A stretch of DNA of 64,000 nt, taken from the NCBI RefSeq assembly GCF_037977055.1, contig NZ_CP150274.1, positions 6,634,001-6,698,000 on the forward strand. The letters are read 5' to 3'. The notes beneath the pieces are model-generated. The model was not told where the DNA came from, ran no database searches, and worked only from the letters and a program-made list of their open reading frames with translations. Shown here piece after piece: positions 1 to 9,504 of the stretch. The position numbers and the translations under genes are program-made. This DNA comes from Paenibacillus sp. FSL K6-1096. GTDB taxonomy: Bacteria > Bacillota > Bacilli > Paenibacillales > Paenibacillaceae. Position 1 is the stretch's first letter. Each line of letters opens with the position of its first letter.

Positions 1-9
1 TCCTCCTTT
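1..9 (-). promoter_or_regulatory. ribosome binding site of the gene left of the window (probably leuS)
   Basis: On the minus strand the first bases read AAAGGAGGA, a near-perfect Shine-Dalgarno sequence directly downstream of the T-box terminator. The start codon must lie a few bases beyond the left edge. Confidence 0.75.
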
Positions 10-19
10 ATGATGTGGA

Positions 20-322
20 ACGCAAAAAAGGCACTCATCCCCTATAGGGACGAGAGCCTGTGCTCACGTGTTACCACCCAAATTCATCAATGCCTTGCGG
101 CATTCACCTCTTCAGGTACTTCCGCAAAAATAGCGGGTATACCCTAGCACGTTAACGGATGCGGGTTCCGGCACAGCCTACAGCCCGTTCATGGGCTTCG
201 GTGCGCAGCTCTGAGACCATATTCCCGAGGGTTTTCTTTACTCCTTTTCAGCATCCGGAGCTCTCTGTGAAAGAATTGCCAGGGTACTCTTTCTCTTCAT
301 AGCCATTGTGGTTATCCTAATT
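20..322 (-). promoter_or_regulatory. T-box leader, leucine type (CUC specifier), probably for leuS
   Basis: Read on the minus strand, this is a tRNA-sensing leader. It carries the T-box core TGGGTGGTAACACG (about 61-80), and then a terminator whose arms GGCTCTCGTCCC and GGGGATGAGTGCC (with G-U pairs) precede TTTTTT (about 25-60). Upstream, Stem I shows AGAGAGCTCC pairing with GAGCTGC. The triplet just before that closing helix, followed by A, reads CTC, a leucine codon. In this family, uncharged tRNA pairing to the specifier and to the T-box bulge favours the antiterminator and allows read-through. The leucyl-tRNA synthetase gene is therefore the expected downstream gene, but it is outside the window. 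The T-box call is firm; the specifier is a manual alignment and less sure. Confidence 0.88.
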
Positions 323-329
323 ACTGGAT

Positions 330-359
330 ATCATATACGGCAGGTGAGGTCTATGTCAA
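330..359 (-). promoter_or_regulatory. sigma-A promoter of the T-box transcript
   Basis: On the minus strand, TTGACA (354-359) is separated by 18 bases from TATGAT (330-335), ideally placed before the T-box leader. It overlaps the RBS and start of the divergent M50 protease gene, so the two transcription units may interfere. Confidence 0.8.
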
Positions 360-1516
360 CACCCTCCCGATATTTGCCAAACACCATGTTTATGTGCGAC
401 AGTAGAGAGGAAGAGACAATAAGGAGATTGAGACTATTGCCGGACAATAAGCAGGAACAAAAGAAAAGCTCAGGAGCCATGGGCTGGCTGGGCAGCGGAG
501 CAGTGCTGCTGCTGCTCAAGGGGAAAGCGTTGCTGTCTCTGCTGAAGCTGGGGAAAATCGCGGGGCCGCTGATCTCCATGCTGGTATCGATCTGGGCCTA
601 CGCCCTGGTCTCACCCTGGGAATTCGCCGCAGGCTTCGTGGCCTTATTATTTGTGCATGAAATTGGGCATGTGATTGCTGCCAAGCGGATCGGACTGCCG
701 GTGAGCGCACCGCTGTTTATCCCGTTCATGGGCGCGCTGATTACGATGAAGAAGCAGCCGCTGGATGCCAGGGAGGAAGCTTATGTGGCTTTTGGCGGAC
801 CGGTGCTGGGGAGTATTGGCGCAGCGGTTGTCTTTGGAGCTGCCTATTATTATCATAGCCCGCTATTATATTCACTCGCCTACATCGGGTTCTTCCTGAA
901 TCTGATCAATCTGCTGCCGATCCACCCGCTGGACGGGGGGAGAATTGCGACGGCGGTCTCGCGCTGGCTGTGGCTGGTCGGACTGGTGGGAGGCTTCGTG
1001 GTCATACTGTATCTGAAGTCGGTGCTGTTCTTCATTATCTGGCTGCTGTTCGCTTATGATCTGTACAAGAAATACATCAGCCAGCGGAAGAGGAATCAGG
1101 GTCATGCGGTGTTAAAAAGCTTCCTGATTCCGATCGAGAATCTTCAGGAGCAGGGCTATCTGATCCCGGGGCCTGAGCATAGACGGGACTTGCCTTTTAC
1201 CACCTACAGCGATCTGGAACGCCAGCAATATGTAGGTGTGCACTGGGAGAACCTGGACTATTACGGGACGACAACGATGCCGGTGCAGTCCCTGATCCGC
1301 AAGGTCAGGATTGCGCAGCTGGAGCAGATCTATGTGGATATGAAGCTGCATCTGAAGATGCAGTGCGAGATCAGCTTCACGGTGTACGACAACGAGAAAT
1401 ATTATGAGGTGCCGGCAGCCTCGCGCTGGAGATACGGGATTGCCTATTTTGCTCTGGCCGGAATTCTCGGGGGCATGATGTATCTGGTTCATGTTGTGGG
1501 GAATGTAAATTTATAA
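353..1516 (+). CDS. site-2-protease family (M50) membrane metalloprotease
   Basis: A polytopic membrane protein of 387 residues with the M50 zinc motif HEIGH at residues 102-106 and the second motif LLPIHPLDGG near residue 194, whose Asp is the third zinc ligand. These proteases cut within membrane segments. Here the core has about six hydrophobic segments, followed by a soluble C-terminal part (about residues 260-365) and a final membrane helix. No PDZ domain is visible, unlike RseP. The ATG at 353 has GGTGAGG five bases upstream and is preferred over the in-frame codon at 308. The substrate is unknown. It is transcribed away from the T-box transcript and shares its promoter region. Confidence 0.85.
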   Translation: MSTPSRYLPNTMFMCDSREEETIRRLRLLPDNKQEQKKSSGAMGWLGSGAVLLLLKGKALLSLLKLGKIAGPLISMLVSIWAYALVSPWEFAAGFVALLFVHEIGHVIAAKRIGLPVSAPLFIPFMGALITMKKQPLDAREEAYVAFGGPVLGSIGAAVVFGAAYYYHSPLLYSLAYIGFFLNLINLLPIHPLDGGRIATAVSRWLWLVGLVGGFVVILYLKSVLFFIIWLLFAYDLYKKYISQRKRNQGHAVLKSFLIPIENLQEQGYLIPGPEHRRDLPFTTYSDLERQQYVGVHWENLDYYGTTTMPVQSLIRKVRIAQLEQIYVDMKLHLKMQCEISFTVYDNEKYYEVPAASRWRYGIAYFALAGILGGMMYLVHVVGNVNL

Positions 1517-1584
1517 ATATTCGTTTATGAGCCTCCCGATTCGTCAAAGCTGGATAGCAGCGGAATGAAGAAGGGGGCATTACA

Positions 1585-1800
1585 ATGCGCATGACAAAAT
1601 TAGCTCTTCTGTCGATGGGGGCCTGTCTTCTAATTGGATCAGCAGGCTGCGGAGGCGGCAAGGAGCTTCCTGAATATACGGGAGTTCAGCTTATGCCGGG
1701 GCTGGATGGAGGATTGGGCCTGCAGGATCGCCTGAATTCGCCGGTGCTGCGGGATGTGTATGACGGCTCGATTCCAGAAGAGGTCTACGATACGCCGTAA
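1585..1800 (+). CDS. small predicted lipoprotein (71 aa)
   Basis: A short secreted protein that begins with Arg/Lys residues, then a hydrophobic stretch, then a lipobox ending in SAGC at about residue 22, so it should be lipidated and anchored outside the membrane. The mature part is only about 50 residues, with Gly-rich, acidic and Pro-containing segments. An RBS (AAGAAGGGGG) lies upstream of the ATG. I do not recognise the family and no function can be assigned. Confidence 0.7.
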   Translation: MRMTKLALLSMGACLLIGSAGCGGGKELPEYTGVQLMPGLDGGLGLQDRLNSPVLRDVYDGSIPEEVYDTP

Positions 1801-1822
1801 AAGGCTCAGAGGCTTCAGGCTC

Positions 1823-1851
1823 TATACAGAATATTAATAATTCTGTATAAT
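1823..1851 (+). promoter_or_regulatory. promoter embedded in a 10-bp inverted repeat
   Basis: Arms TATACAGAAT (1823-1832) and ATTCTGTATA (1840-1849) are perfect inverted repeats around 7 bases. The same bases can be read as a promoter: TATACA at 1823-1828, 17 bases, TATAAT at 1846-1851. This arrangement suits an operator controlling the GNAT gene at 1891. The regulator is unknown. Confidence 0.6.
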
Positions 1852-1890
1852 CCTCAATATTGATTGGAGCTACAGAGAGGAGCCGGAAGG

Positions 1891-2334
1891 ATGGCAGCAG
1901 AGATCGTTCATATCACAACTGAGGAACAGCTTAAGATGGCACTGGATATCCGCAAGCAGGTGTTTGTGGAGGAACAGAAGGTGCCGGTGGAAGAAGAAAT
2001 TGACGAATATGATGTAATCAGCGATAACGTGCATCATTTCCTGCTCATGGATAACGGGCAGCCGGTAGCGACCGGACGGCTGATCTACTATAAGGCGGGA
2101 ACCGCCAAAATGCAGCGGATTGCCGTCCACCGTGACTACCGTACCAAGGGATACGGCCGGATTCTGCTGCTGGCGATGGAGGAGCGGGCCAGTGAGCTGG
2201 GACTTGCGGCTTCGGTCCTTGACGCGCAGTGTCAGGCGGAGGCTTTTTACCGCAAGCTGGGGTATGAGGTGATTTCCCAAGAGCCCTTCTATGATGCGGG
2301 GATTCTCCATGTAAGAATGCAGAAGGCCCTGTAA
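1891..2334 (+). CDS. GNAT N-acetyltransferase, YjcF-like
   Basis: A 147-residue acetyltransferase resembling the B. subtilis YjcF group. The N-terminal part carries the VFVEEQKVPVEEEIDEYD-type segment typical of this subgroup. The acetyl-CoA pyrophosphate-binding loop lies around RTKGYGRILL, near residue 95. The substrate is not known. The ATG at 1891, preceded by GAGAGGAG and GGAAGG, is chosen over the codon at 1864, which would place the RBS inside the gene. The gene follows a strong palindromic promoter. Confidence 0.85.
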   Translation: MAAEIVHITTEEQLKMALDIRKQVFVEEQKVPVEEEIDEYDVISDNVHHFLLMDNGQPVATGRLIYYKAGTAKMQRIAVHRDYRTKGYGRILLLAMEERASELGLAASVLDAQCQAEAFYRKLGYEVISQEPFYDAGILHVRMQKAL

Positions 2335-2426
2335 TCGGCCGGGGTACATACTCTTTCAACCTTATGGACATGCTAGAGGTGAGCCTGATGGAGGCTAATC
2401 CAAGTGTGAAGGAGAGATTCTGCGTG

Positions 2427-2660
2427 ATGAATAATCAACGGGAACGCTTTACTGCCGCTAAGCGCAACGGTGACGGAGACCTGACCCAGTTCCAGACCTC
2501 GTCCGGCCGTGTGCTGGATTATCAGCAGGCGCTTCAGGAGGTTCAGTCCGGAAGCATTGAAGGAGTTAATGTGTTCAAAGGCAAAGACGGCGAAATGTAT
2601 ATCCGCGGTGATGCCGACGGTGATCCGACGAACAATCTGGATCAGCTTCCGTCCTTTTAG
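2427..2660 (+). CDS. DUF3892-type small conserved protein
   Basis: A 77-residue acidic, soluble protein that resembles the small DUF3892 family common in Bacillales. The conserved feel is in SSGRVLDYQQALQEVQSG followed by a Gly/Asp-rich C-terminal half (GDADGDPTN). No catalytic residues or membrane segments are seen and the role is unknown. I favour the ATG at 2427 (AAGGAGAG upstream) because homologues begin at MNNQRERF. An in-frame ATG at 2388 with GAGGTGAG four bases upstream is a real alternative. A good terminator follows directly. Confidence 0.7.
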   Translation: MNNQRERFTAAKRNGDGDLTQFQTSSGRVLDYQQALQEVQSGSIEGVNVFKGKDGEMYIRGDADGDPTNNLDQLPSF

Positions 2661-2684
2661 CCGGGCATAAATAACAGCAAACAG

Positions 2685-2724
2685 CCGGACAGGCGTCTTA
2701 CTGACGCTGTTGTCCGGTTTTTTT
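2685..2724 (+). terminator. rho-independent terminator
   Basis: Arms CCGGACAGGCGTC and GACGCTGTTGTCCGG form a hairpin with a small internal mismatch, followed by TTTTTTT, just after the DUF3892-type gene. Confidence 0.85.
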
Positions 2725-2827
2725 AATTCTCCTTCTGCAAAAAGAAATAATTCCCTGAATTCTGCGCAACTTGTCGCCCGGTTCGCAGTATACATTAACA
2801 GCATGAATTACTTGGAGGGGCATTACA

Positions 2828-3382
2828 ATGAGATGGAGAAAAATTGCACTGTGCGTAATCGTATTTTCCATGATGGGCGGGTCATATTTATTCGCTGACG
2901 CGGTGAATCAGAGGATCAAAGTGTCCAGTAACGGCAGAGAGCTGGCTGACGGCGGTTATCTGATTGACGGCAAGGCCTATATTCCGGCGCGGGAAGCAGG
3001 CGGCATCGTCACCTGGGACGGCTCTGGCCGGGTGACAATTATGAAGCCTAATGTTCATATTGTGCTGTTCAAGGGCGACACCGTATTCGGCAATGTTAAT
3101 ACCGGCAAGCTGAAGATGAAGATTCTGACCCAGGTGGACAGCCTGAAGGAGAGCATCTCGGCTGTGAAGGTAGCGATCACCGATCCGTCAGGGAATGTGA
3201 AGGATATTCTGGAGGATTCCGGCGGGTCCAAGAATGAGGATTTCTGGTTCTCCACTCCGGAATTCACCTATGACTTCAAGGAATCCGGCAAGTACAGTGT
3301 AGGCTTCTTCATGAAGGCCTCGAAGAACGGAGATTACATTCTTGTGTCCGAGAAGGTCGTTACGGCCTCATCGAAGAATTAA
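2828..3382 (+). CDS. secreted protein with copper-amine-oxidase-like N-terminal (stalk) domain
   Basis: A 184-residue exported protein. An N-terminal signal peptide (MRWRKIALCV onward, ending near ADA at residue 25) is followed by a segment around GYLIDGKAYIPAREAGGIVTWDG that matches the copper amine oxidase N-terminal-like repeat abundant in Paenibacillus surface proteins. The rest is a beta-rich region of unknown function; no enzymatic domain is seen. TTGGAGGGG precedes the ATG. It stands alone between two terminator/promoter regions. Confidence 0.75.
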   Translation: MRWRKIALCVIVFSMMGGSYLFADAVNQRIKVSSNGRELADGGYLIDGKAYIPAREAGGIVTWDGSGRVTIMKPNVHIVLFKGDTVFGNVNTGKLKMKILTQVDSLKESISAVKVAITDPSGNVKDILEDSGGSKNEDFWFSTPEFTYDFKESGKYSVGFFMKASKNGDYILVSEKVVTASSKN

Positions 3383-3397
3383 GCCGTCTTCCGCAAA

Positions 3398-3426
3398 TTG
3401 ACCTGCTTTATCTTACGTGTTACGAT
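3398..3426 (+). promoter_or_regulatory. sigma-A promoter
   Basis: TTGACC (3398-3403), 17-base spacer, TACGAT (3421-3426), 40 bases before the DUF1292 gene. Confidence 0.65.
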
Positions 3427-3465
3427 ACCAAATGTAGGATAATTCAATCAAAGTGAGGTATTTCA

Positions 3466-3789
3466 ATGAGCGATCACAAACATGAGCATGGCCATGAACA
3501 TGGTGAAGCATGCGGTTGCGGACATGATCACGACCATGAGCACGAGGAGTTTGTGCTGACCTTGACGAACGAGCAGGGCGAAGATGTGGAAATGGTACTG
3601 GTGGAAACGTTTGATGTAGGTGAGAAGTTGTACGCCCTGCTGCTCGAACGCGAGAATCCTGAAGCCGACGGGATCATTCTTCGTATGGAAGAAGAGGACG
3701 AAGAGATGGTTCTGTACAACATTGAAGATGAAGCTGAATGGAAAGCTGTCGAAGAAGCTTATAACGAGCTGCTTGCCCAGCAAGAATAG
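3466..3789 (+). CDS. DUF1292 (YrzB-like) protein with His-rich N-terminus
   Basis: A 107-residue highly acidic protein. Residues about 28-100 match the DUF1292 family of small Firmicute proteins of unknown function. The first 27 residues are extremely His-rich, with HEHGHEHGEACGCGHDHDHE including two Cys, which looks like a metal-binding tail added to the conserved domain. AGTGAGG precedes the ATG, and a sigma-A promoter lies upstream. Metal storage or sensing is only an inference from composition. Confidence 0.85.
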   Translation: MSDHKHEHGHEHGEACGCGHDHDHEHEEFVLTLTNEQGEDVEMVLVETFDVGEKLYALLLERENPEADGIILRMEEEDEEMVLYNIEDEAEWKAVEEAYNELLAQQE

Positions 3790-3844
3790 ATCCCAGTCAC
3801 TCCTTCATTTGGGTGTGTGCCGGACAAGCTGCCGCCCCAAAGGC

Positions 3845-3878
3845 AAAACCCCGATCCGCTTAGGCGGATCGGGGTTTT
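3845..3878. terminator. bidirectional terminator
   Basis: AAAACCCCGATCCGC and GGCGGATCGGGGTTTT are a perfect inverted repeat with a 3-base loop and U-tracts on both strands. It sits between the DUF1292 gene and the convergent speA gene. Confidence 0.9.
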
Positions 3879-3905
3879 GTATTGCGCTTGCCGGGGTTGT
3901 CCCGC

Positions 3906-5381
3906 TTAAGAGATCGGTTCAGCCTCGACAATGACTTTGATATTGGTAATGCTGCGGTCCTCGGGCCCCTTAACCGGCAATCCGATTTCTACATGGTCAA
4001 TGATATAGTCAATGTTATCCTGGGTAATTACTTCTCCAGGGAGAAGAATCGGAATTCCCGGCGGATAGACATAGATGAACTCAGCAATAATGTAGCCGGC
4101 TGATTCGCGGAACGGAACGAGCTGGGTATCGGCGTAGAAGGCATCTCTGGGAATTAGCGCCAGCTGCGGAATATTCGGCACCTGCACCTTGAGCTCATAG
4201 ATTTCGCCCTTGCTGTAATGAATCGCCGAGAGCACCCGCAGCGCCGCGATCAGCTTATCTACGGACTCCTGGGTATCTCCGGGGGTAATCAGGCACAGAA
4301 TATTATACATGTCGCTCATTTCGACTTCGATGTTGTACTTCTGGCGTAGCCAGTTCTCGGTCTCATAGCCGGTGACTCCCAGATGGCGGACATGGATACT
4401 CAGCTTCGTCGGGTCCAGATTAAATGTGGCTTCCGTGCCGAGAATTTCTTTGCCGAAGCTGTACAGGCCGTCGATTTCGTTAATCTCCTTGCGGGCATAG
4501 TTGGACAACGCAATGGTTCTCGCCGCCATCTCATGGCCGTGCAGGGCCAGGTTGCGTCTGGAGGTATCCAGCGAAGCAAGCAGAATATAGGAAGTTGACG
4601 TTGTGGTGAGCATGCTGAGCATGGTCTGTACCCGCTGCGGGTTGACCAGACCGGTCTTAGCATTAAGGTTCAGTACCGAGCTCTGCGTCATCGAGCCGCC
4701 CAGCTTGTGGACGCTGGTTGCCGCCAGATCTGCGCCGGCCTGCATGGCCGACACCGGTAAGTCCTCATGAAAATGAATCAGTACTCCATGTGCCTCGTCC
4801 ACCAGCACGGGAACCCCGTAGCTGTGGGCCAGATCGACAATCGCACGCAGGTCGGCGCATACGCCGAAGTACGTGGGGTTGATGACAAGGACACCCTTGG
4901 CATCCGGATGGCGCCTTAACGCCTTTTCCAGCGAGCTGGTAGTAATGCCGTGGTCTATCCCAAGATTCTCATCCTGTACAGGAGAGACAAATATAGGCTT
5001 GGCTCCGGAGAAAATAATGGCCGACATCACGGATTTGTGAATGTTGCGCGGCACAATAATTTTGTCTCCTTCTGAGCAAACAGAGAGGATCATTGTCATG
5101 ATGGCATTGCTCGTGCCTTGTACACTGAAATACGTGTAATCGGCGCCGAAGGCCTCTGCAGCCAGCTTCTGAGCTTCAAGGATCACCCCGTTGGGCTGAT
5201 GAAGGTCATCAAGCGGTGCAATATTGATCAAATCTATGGATAGAGCGTTATCGCCGATAAACTCACGGAATTCGGCATCGGTTCCGAGCCCCTTCTTATG
5301 CCCCGGAATATGGAACTGAACTGGATTTCCGGCGGCGTGCTTTTTGAGAGCGGTGAAGAGGGGAGTAGCTTTCTGATTCAT
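3906..5381 (-). CDS. speA: arginine decarboxylase-type PLP enzyme (Orn/Lys/Arg decarboxylase)
   Basis: A 491-residue fold-type I PLP decarboxylase closely resembling B. subtilis SpeA, which converts arginine to agmatine in polyamine synthesis. The start HIPGHKKG (about 24-31), the VDEAHG motif near residue 194, and the PLP-binding lysine in ATSVHKLGGS (Lys226) are all present; the length equals that of SpeA. It lacks the N-terminal response-regulator-like wing of the large enterobacterial enzymes. No speE/speB genes are adjacent. Lysine or ornithine specificity cannot be excluded from sequence alone. Confidence 0.85.
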   Translation of the reverse strand: MNQKATPLFTALKKHAAGNPVQFHIPGHKKGLGTDAEFREFIGDNALSIDLINIAPLDDLHQPNGVILEAQKLAAEAFGADYTYFSVQGTSNAIMTMILSVCSEGDKIIVPRNIHKSVMSAIIFSGAKPIFVSPVQDENLGIDHGITTSSLEKALRRHPDAKGVLVINPTYFGVCADLRAIVDLAHSYGVPVLVDEAHGVLIHFHEDLPVSAMQAGADLAATSVHKLGGSMTQSSVLNLNAKTGLVNPQRVQTMLSMLTTTSTSYILLASLDTSRRNLALHGHEMAARTIALSNYARKEINEIDGLYSFGKEILGTEATFNLDPTKLSIHVRHLGVTGYETENWLRQKYNIEVEMSDMYNILCLITPGDTQESVDKLIAALRVLSAIHYSKGEIYELKVQVPNIPQLALIPRDAFYADTQLVPFRESAGYIIAEFIYVYPPGIPILLPGEVITQDNIDYIIDHVEIGLPVKGPEDRSITNIKVIVEAEPIS

Positions 5382-5526
5382 TTAATGCTGTCACAACCTT
5401 TCGCGAAGAGTGAATTTATGCTTCCCGCTGAAACGGAAACCTTCCCCCGGGGGTCAGGTTAACCATTTCTACTTGAGCAAGCATCAGTATAACAAATCAA
5501 TCACCATAATACTAGGATGTGATGAA

Positions 5527-6816
5527 ATGACTGGCAAAGCGGCGCAACGTATGCATATTAATTTAGCCACACCGTTCATTTTGGAAATGTGGATTATTAT
5601 TTTTCTGGTGGAATTCGTCAAAGGCTCGCTGCTTGTAGCCCTGCTGCCGGTCTACATGGAGAATATTCTCGGGCTCTCCGTCACGGTGGTCGGCTTCGCC
5701 TTCGCGCTGCAATATCTGGGCGACAACCTGTTCCGCAGCCCCTTCGGCTGGGTGATGGAGCGGATCGGGTTCCGCTGGACGATGACCGGGGCGCTGCTGC
5801 TGCTGGTCGTGGCGGTGGGCCTGATTATCTATGCCAAGGATGCGGTAACCCTGTCCATCGCCTGTCTGATCCTGGGGATCGGCACTTCTCCATTGTGGCC
5901 TTGTACGATGACCGGCATTACCGAGCTGGCCGGCTCCACCAGCAGCGGCAGCAGCGGGGCGGCAATGGGGGCGGTGGAGATGGCATCGCTGGCCGGAACC
6001 GGGGTCGGTCCGATTATCGTCAATTTCATGATGGACCATGGCGGACAGGGCTACCGCACCGTTTTCCTGGTGCTGATGGGCTTCGCGGCAGCCGTTGTGG
6101 CTGTGGCGCTGTTCCTTCCCTCACGCATCGGCGGCCATGCGCCGCGTGTGGTCCGTGAGCTGAACCCTGACGGCACGGCCGTTCCGCGGAAGCCATTCCA
6201 GCCGCTGCGGAGCCTGAAGACGACCTGGACCCAGGTGACCTCTTCCCTGAAGGTGAGCCGCCTGTTGTTCCCGGCGCTGTTCCTGCAGGCCTTCGCGATC
6301 GGGCTGATGACCCCGGTGGTTACGCTCTTCGCCCGGTCTGAGCTGCATGTGACCCCCAACCAGTTCAGCCTGCTGCTGATTGCCGGCGGAGGGATTACCG
6401 TGCTGGCGCTCATTCCGGCCGGCAAGCTGGTCGACAAGATCGGCACCACCGTATTTCTGAATATCGGCTTCCTCCTGGCTGCCTGCTCGCTGACCTTCTT
6501 CTCGCAGGTCCGCTGGCTGCCGCTGGCCTTCGCAGCGGTCGCGCTGGTCGGCATCAGCTATGCGCTGATACTCCCGGCCTGGAATGCCTTTGTGGCCAAG
6601 CAGGTGCCTAAGGGGGAAAGGGGGACGGTCTGGGGGCTATTTCTGACCCTTCAGGGCTCAGGGATGGTGGCCGGGCCGGTGCTGTCCGGCAGGCTGTGGG
6701 ATAGGGTCAGCCACAGCGCACCGTTCCTGGCCAGCGCCGGTGTCATGGTTCTGCTCTTCGGCCTGCATCTGCTGATTGTCCGCCGGACGAAGCTGAAGCA
6801 CGGCAACGCCCATTAA
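5527..6816 (+). CDS. MFS transporter
   Basis: A 429-residue major facilitator with 12 predicted membrane segments. The motif-A-like loop between TM2 and TM3 is degenerate (FGWVMERIGFRW), and a basic cytoplasmic loop follows TM6 (about residues 200-240). The ATG at 5527 follows AGGATGTGATG and matches the usual family start; upstream codons to 5410 look untranslated. The substrate is unknown; an efflux role is likely. It is divergent from speA, which hints at, but does not show, a polyamine or drug link. Confidence 0.8.
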   Translation: MTGKAAQRMHINLATPFILEMWIIIFLVEFVKGSLLVALLPVYMENILGLSVTVVGFAFALQYLGDNLFRSPFGWVMERIGFRWTMTGALLLLVVAVGLIIYAKDAVTLSIACLILGIGTSPLWPCTMTGITELAGSTSSGSSGAAMGAVEMASLAGTGVGPIIVNFMMDHGGQGYRTVFLVLMGFAAAVVAVALFLPSRIGGHAPRVVRELNPDGTAVPRKPFQPLRSLKTTWTQVTSSLKVSRLLFPALFLQAFAIGLMTPVVTLFARSELHVTPNQFSLLLIAGGGITVLALIPAGKLVDKIGTTVFLNIGFLLAACSLTFFSQVRWLPLAFAAVALVGISYALILPAWNAFVAKQVPKGERGTVWGLFLTLQGSGMVAGPVLSGRLWDRVSHSAPFLASAGVMVLLFGLHLLIVRRTKLKHGNAH

Positions 6817-6823
6817 TTACACA

Positions 6824-6860
6824 GGCAGGCCCCGGATGATGCCGGGGCCTGCCGCTTTTA
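6824..6860 (+). terminator. terminator of the MFS gene
   Basis: GGCAGGCCCCGG and a matching arm form a strong GC hairpin with a 5-base loop, followed by a short GCTTTTA tract. Confidence 0.7.
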
Positions 6861-6906
6861 TGTTTGGAAAAGCCAGGAAACGGTTAAAAATAGTCAATAA
6901 ACCAAG

Positions 6907-6935
6907 TTACCGTTACATAAAATGAAGTATAAGAT
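6907..6935 (+). promoter_or_regulatory. candidate sigma-A promoter
   Basis: TTACCG, 17 bases, TAAGAT. It lies about 120 bases before the GTG at 7054, so a fairly long leader would result. Confidence 0.4.
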
Positions 6936-7053
6936 AATTGTAAGCCGAACACATCATATCACAAGCTGTAAGCGAGGTCCGGCAGTCTGTTCTGCTCTGA
7001 AGTTAAGCCTTGAAGCTGACTATGCTTAAACCAAGCAGTTAGGGGGGAGTGCC

Positions 7054-7650
7054 GTGAACAAAAACGATGAAGTGGAGTACTGCAATCTGGAGCTCCGGTT
7101 TGACAGACAACATATCCAGGATCTAATCAAGGATCTGATTAAGGAAGGCTATTCCCTGTACTGGAGTGAGAATGAGACTGTATTTCTGATCTCGGTGCGC
7201 ACCGGCCGCAAGCTGGTGAAGCTGCGCTTCCAGCGGATTAAGGACGGCTACAAGCTTGTGGGGGATTATATGATCCGCGATGCACGGCTTGCAGAATGGA
7301 TGGAGAAGCTGATCGGTGATATGAGAGGGCACGCCGTGGTCAAACGCTTCCGCGACCGTCAGATCATTATAGAGAATATCCTGTTCGGTGAAGTCATCCG
7401 GCTGGTGGAAATTTCCGGCTACCAGCAGCGGGTATTGTACCAGAAGGGTCCGGTGCTGTCGGATCAGGAGCTGACGAAGCTGTTCTACTCCACCTATGGC
7501 GAGGAGCGCATCCTTGACCGCAGGCTGGCGGTGGATGAGCAGCTGGACCGGCTGAATGAGGCCATGCGGAGCAGGGATGCTGAAGCGGCGGCCGCCTGTA
7601 CGGCCAGGCTGCAGCAGCTGGCCCGGGAGCTGGCTGCACTGGAATGGTGA
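7054..7650 (+). CDS. conserved protein of unknown function (198 aa)
   Basis: A soluble 198-residue protein with no recognised domain. The N-terminal two thirds is a mixed alpha/beta region rich in Lys/Arg (VRTGRKLVKLRFQRIKDGYK). The last 50 residues are a charged Ala-rich helix likely to form a coiled coil (LAVDEQLDRLNEAMRSRD). The start is GTG with AGGGGGGAG six bases upstream. It is monocistronic, between two hairpins, upstream of gndA. I do not recognise it; some related Paenibacillus entries carry misleading peptide-synthetase names that its size cannot support. Confidence 0.75.
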   Translation: MNKNDEVEYCNLELRFDRQHIQDLIKDLIKEGYSLYWSENETVFLISVRTGRKLVKLRFQRIKDGYKLVGDYMIRDARLAEWMEKLIGDMRGHAVVKRFRDRQIIIENILFGEVIRLVEISGYQQRVLYQKGPVLSDQELTKLFYSTYGEERILDRRLAVDEQLDRLNEAMRSRDAEAAAACTARLQQLARELAALEW

Positions 7651-7675
7651 TTACGTAAGCCGAACATCAGGTATG

Positions 7676-7708
7676 AAGGGCATCCCGTTGCGGGGTGCCC
7701 TTCCTTCT
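7676..7708 (+). terminator. terminator
   Basis: AAGGGCATCCC and GGGGTGCCCTT with a 5-base loop, followed by CCTTCT, 25 bases after the 198-aa gene. The U-tract is poor. Confidence 0.6.
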
Positions 7709-7731
7709 GATATTCAACTTGTGGACAGGGG

Positions 7732-7760
7732 TTCACTTCTGCGCGCAAAACCGTTAAAAT
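7732..7760 (+). promoter_or_regulatory. candidate sigma-A promoter of gndA
   Basis: TTCACT (7732-7737), 17 bases, TAAAAT (7755-7760), in the 266-base gap before gndA. The rest of that gap shows no gene. Confidence 0.45.
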
Positions 7761-7916
7761 AATCATTGTGAGAATTTCCTTGATGCTTGATGGTTTGTCA
7801 ATGAAATTAATCTCTCTTTCGCAGGCAGAACTTTGCTGTCTCTGACAAAGGGTGGTATTCTTATACTGCGAGAATGGATTTCACAAAAATACAGGGTGCA
7901 AAGGGTGGAGAACCAG

Positions 7917-9329
<1,413 letters not shown>

Positions 9330-9358
9330 CGGACAGCCGTTCTGCCTGCGCAATAGAG

Positions 9359-9406
9359 GCCCGGTGTGCTTCCCGCTTCCTGCGGAGAGCGCACCGGGCT
9401 TTTTTT
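9359..9406 (+). terminator. terminator of gndA
   Basis: GCCCGGTGTGC pairs with GCGCACCGGGC across a loop that can form extra pairs, followed by TTTTTTT. Confidence 0.85.
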
Positions 9407-9504
9407 AATATGCTGCGGGGTAAGATGGAGGCGCCGCTGCCGCCTCTGTGCAAACTTTTCACCCTGTGTTATGATATGACAAATGTCGCGGCTTGGAGGT
9501 AGGT

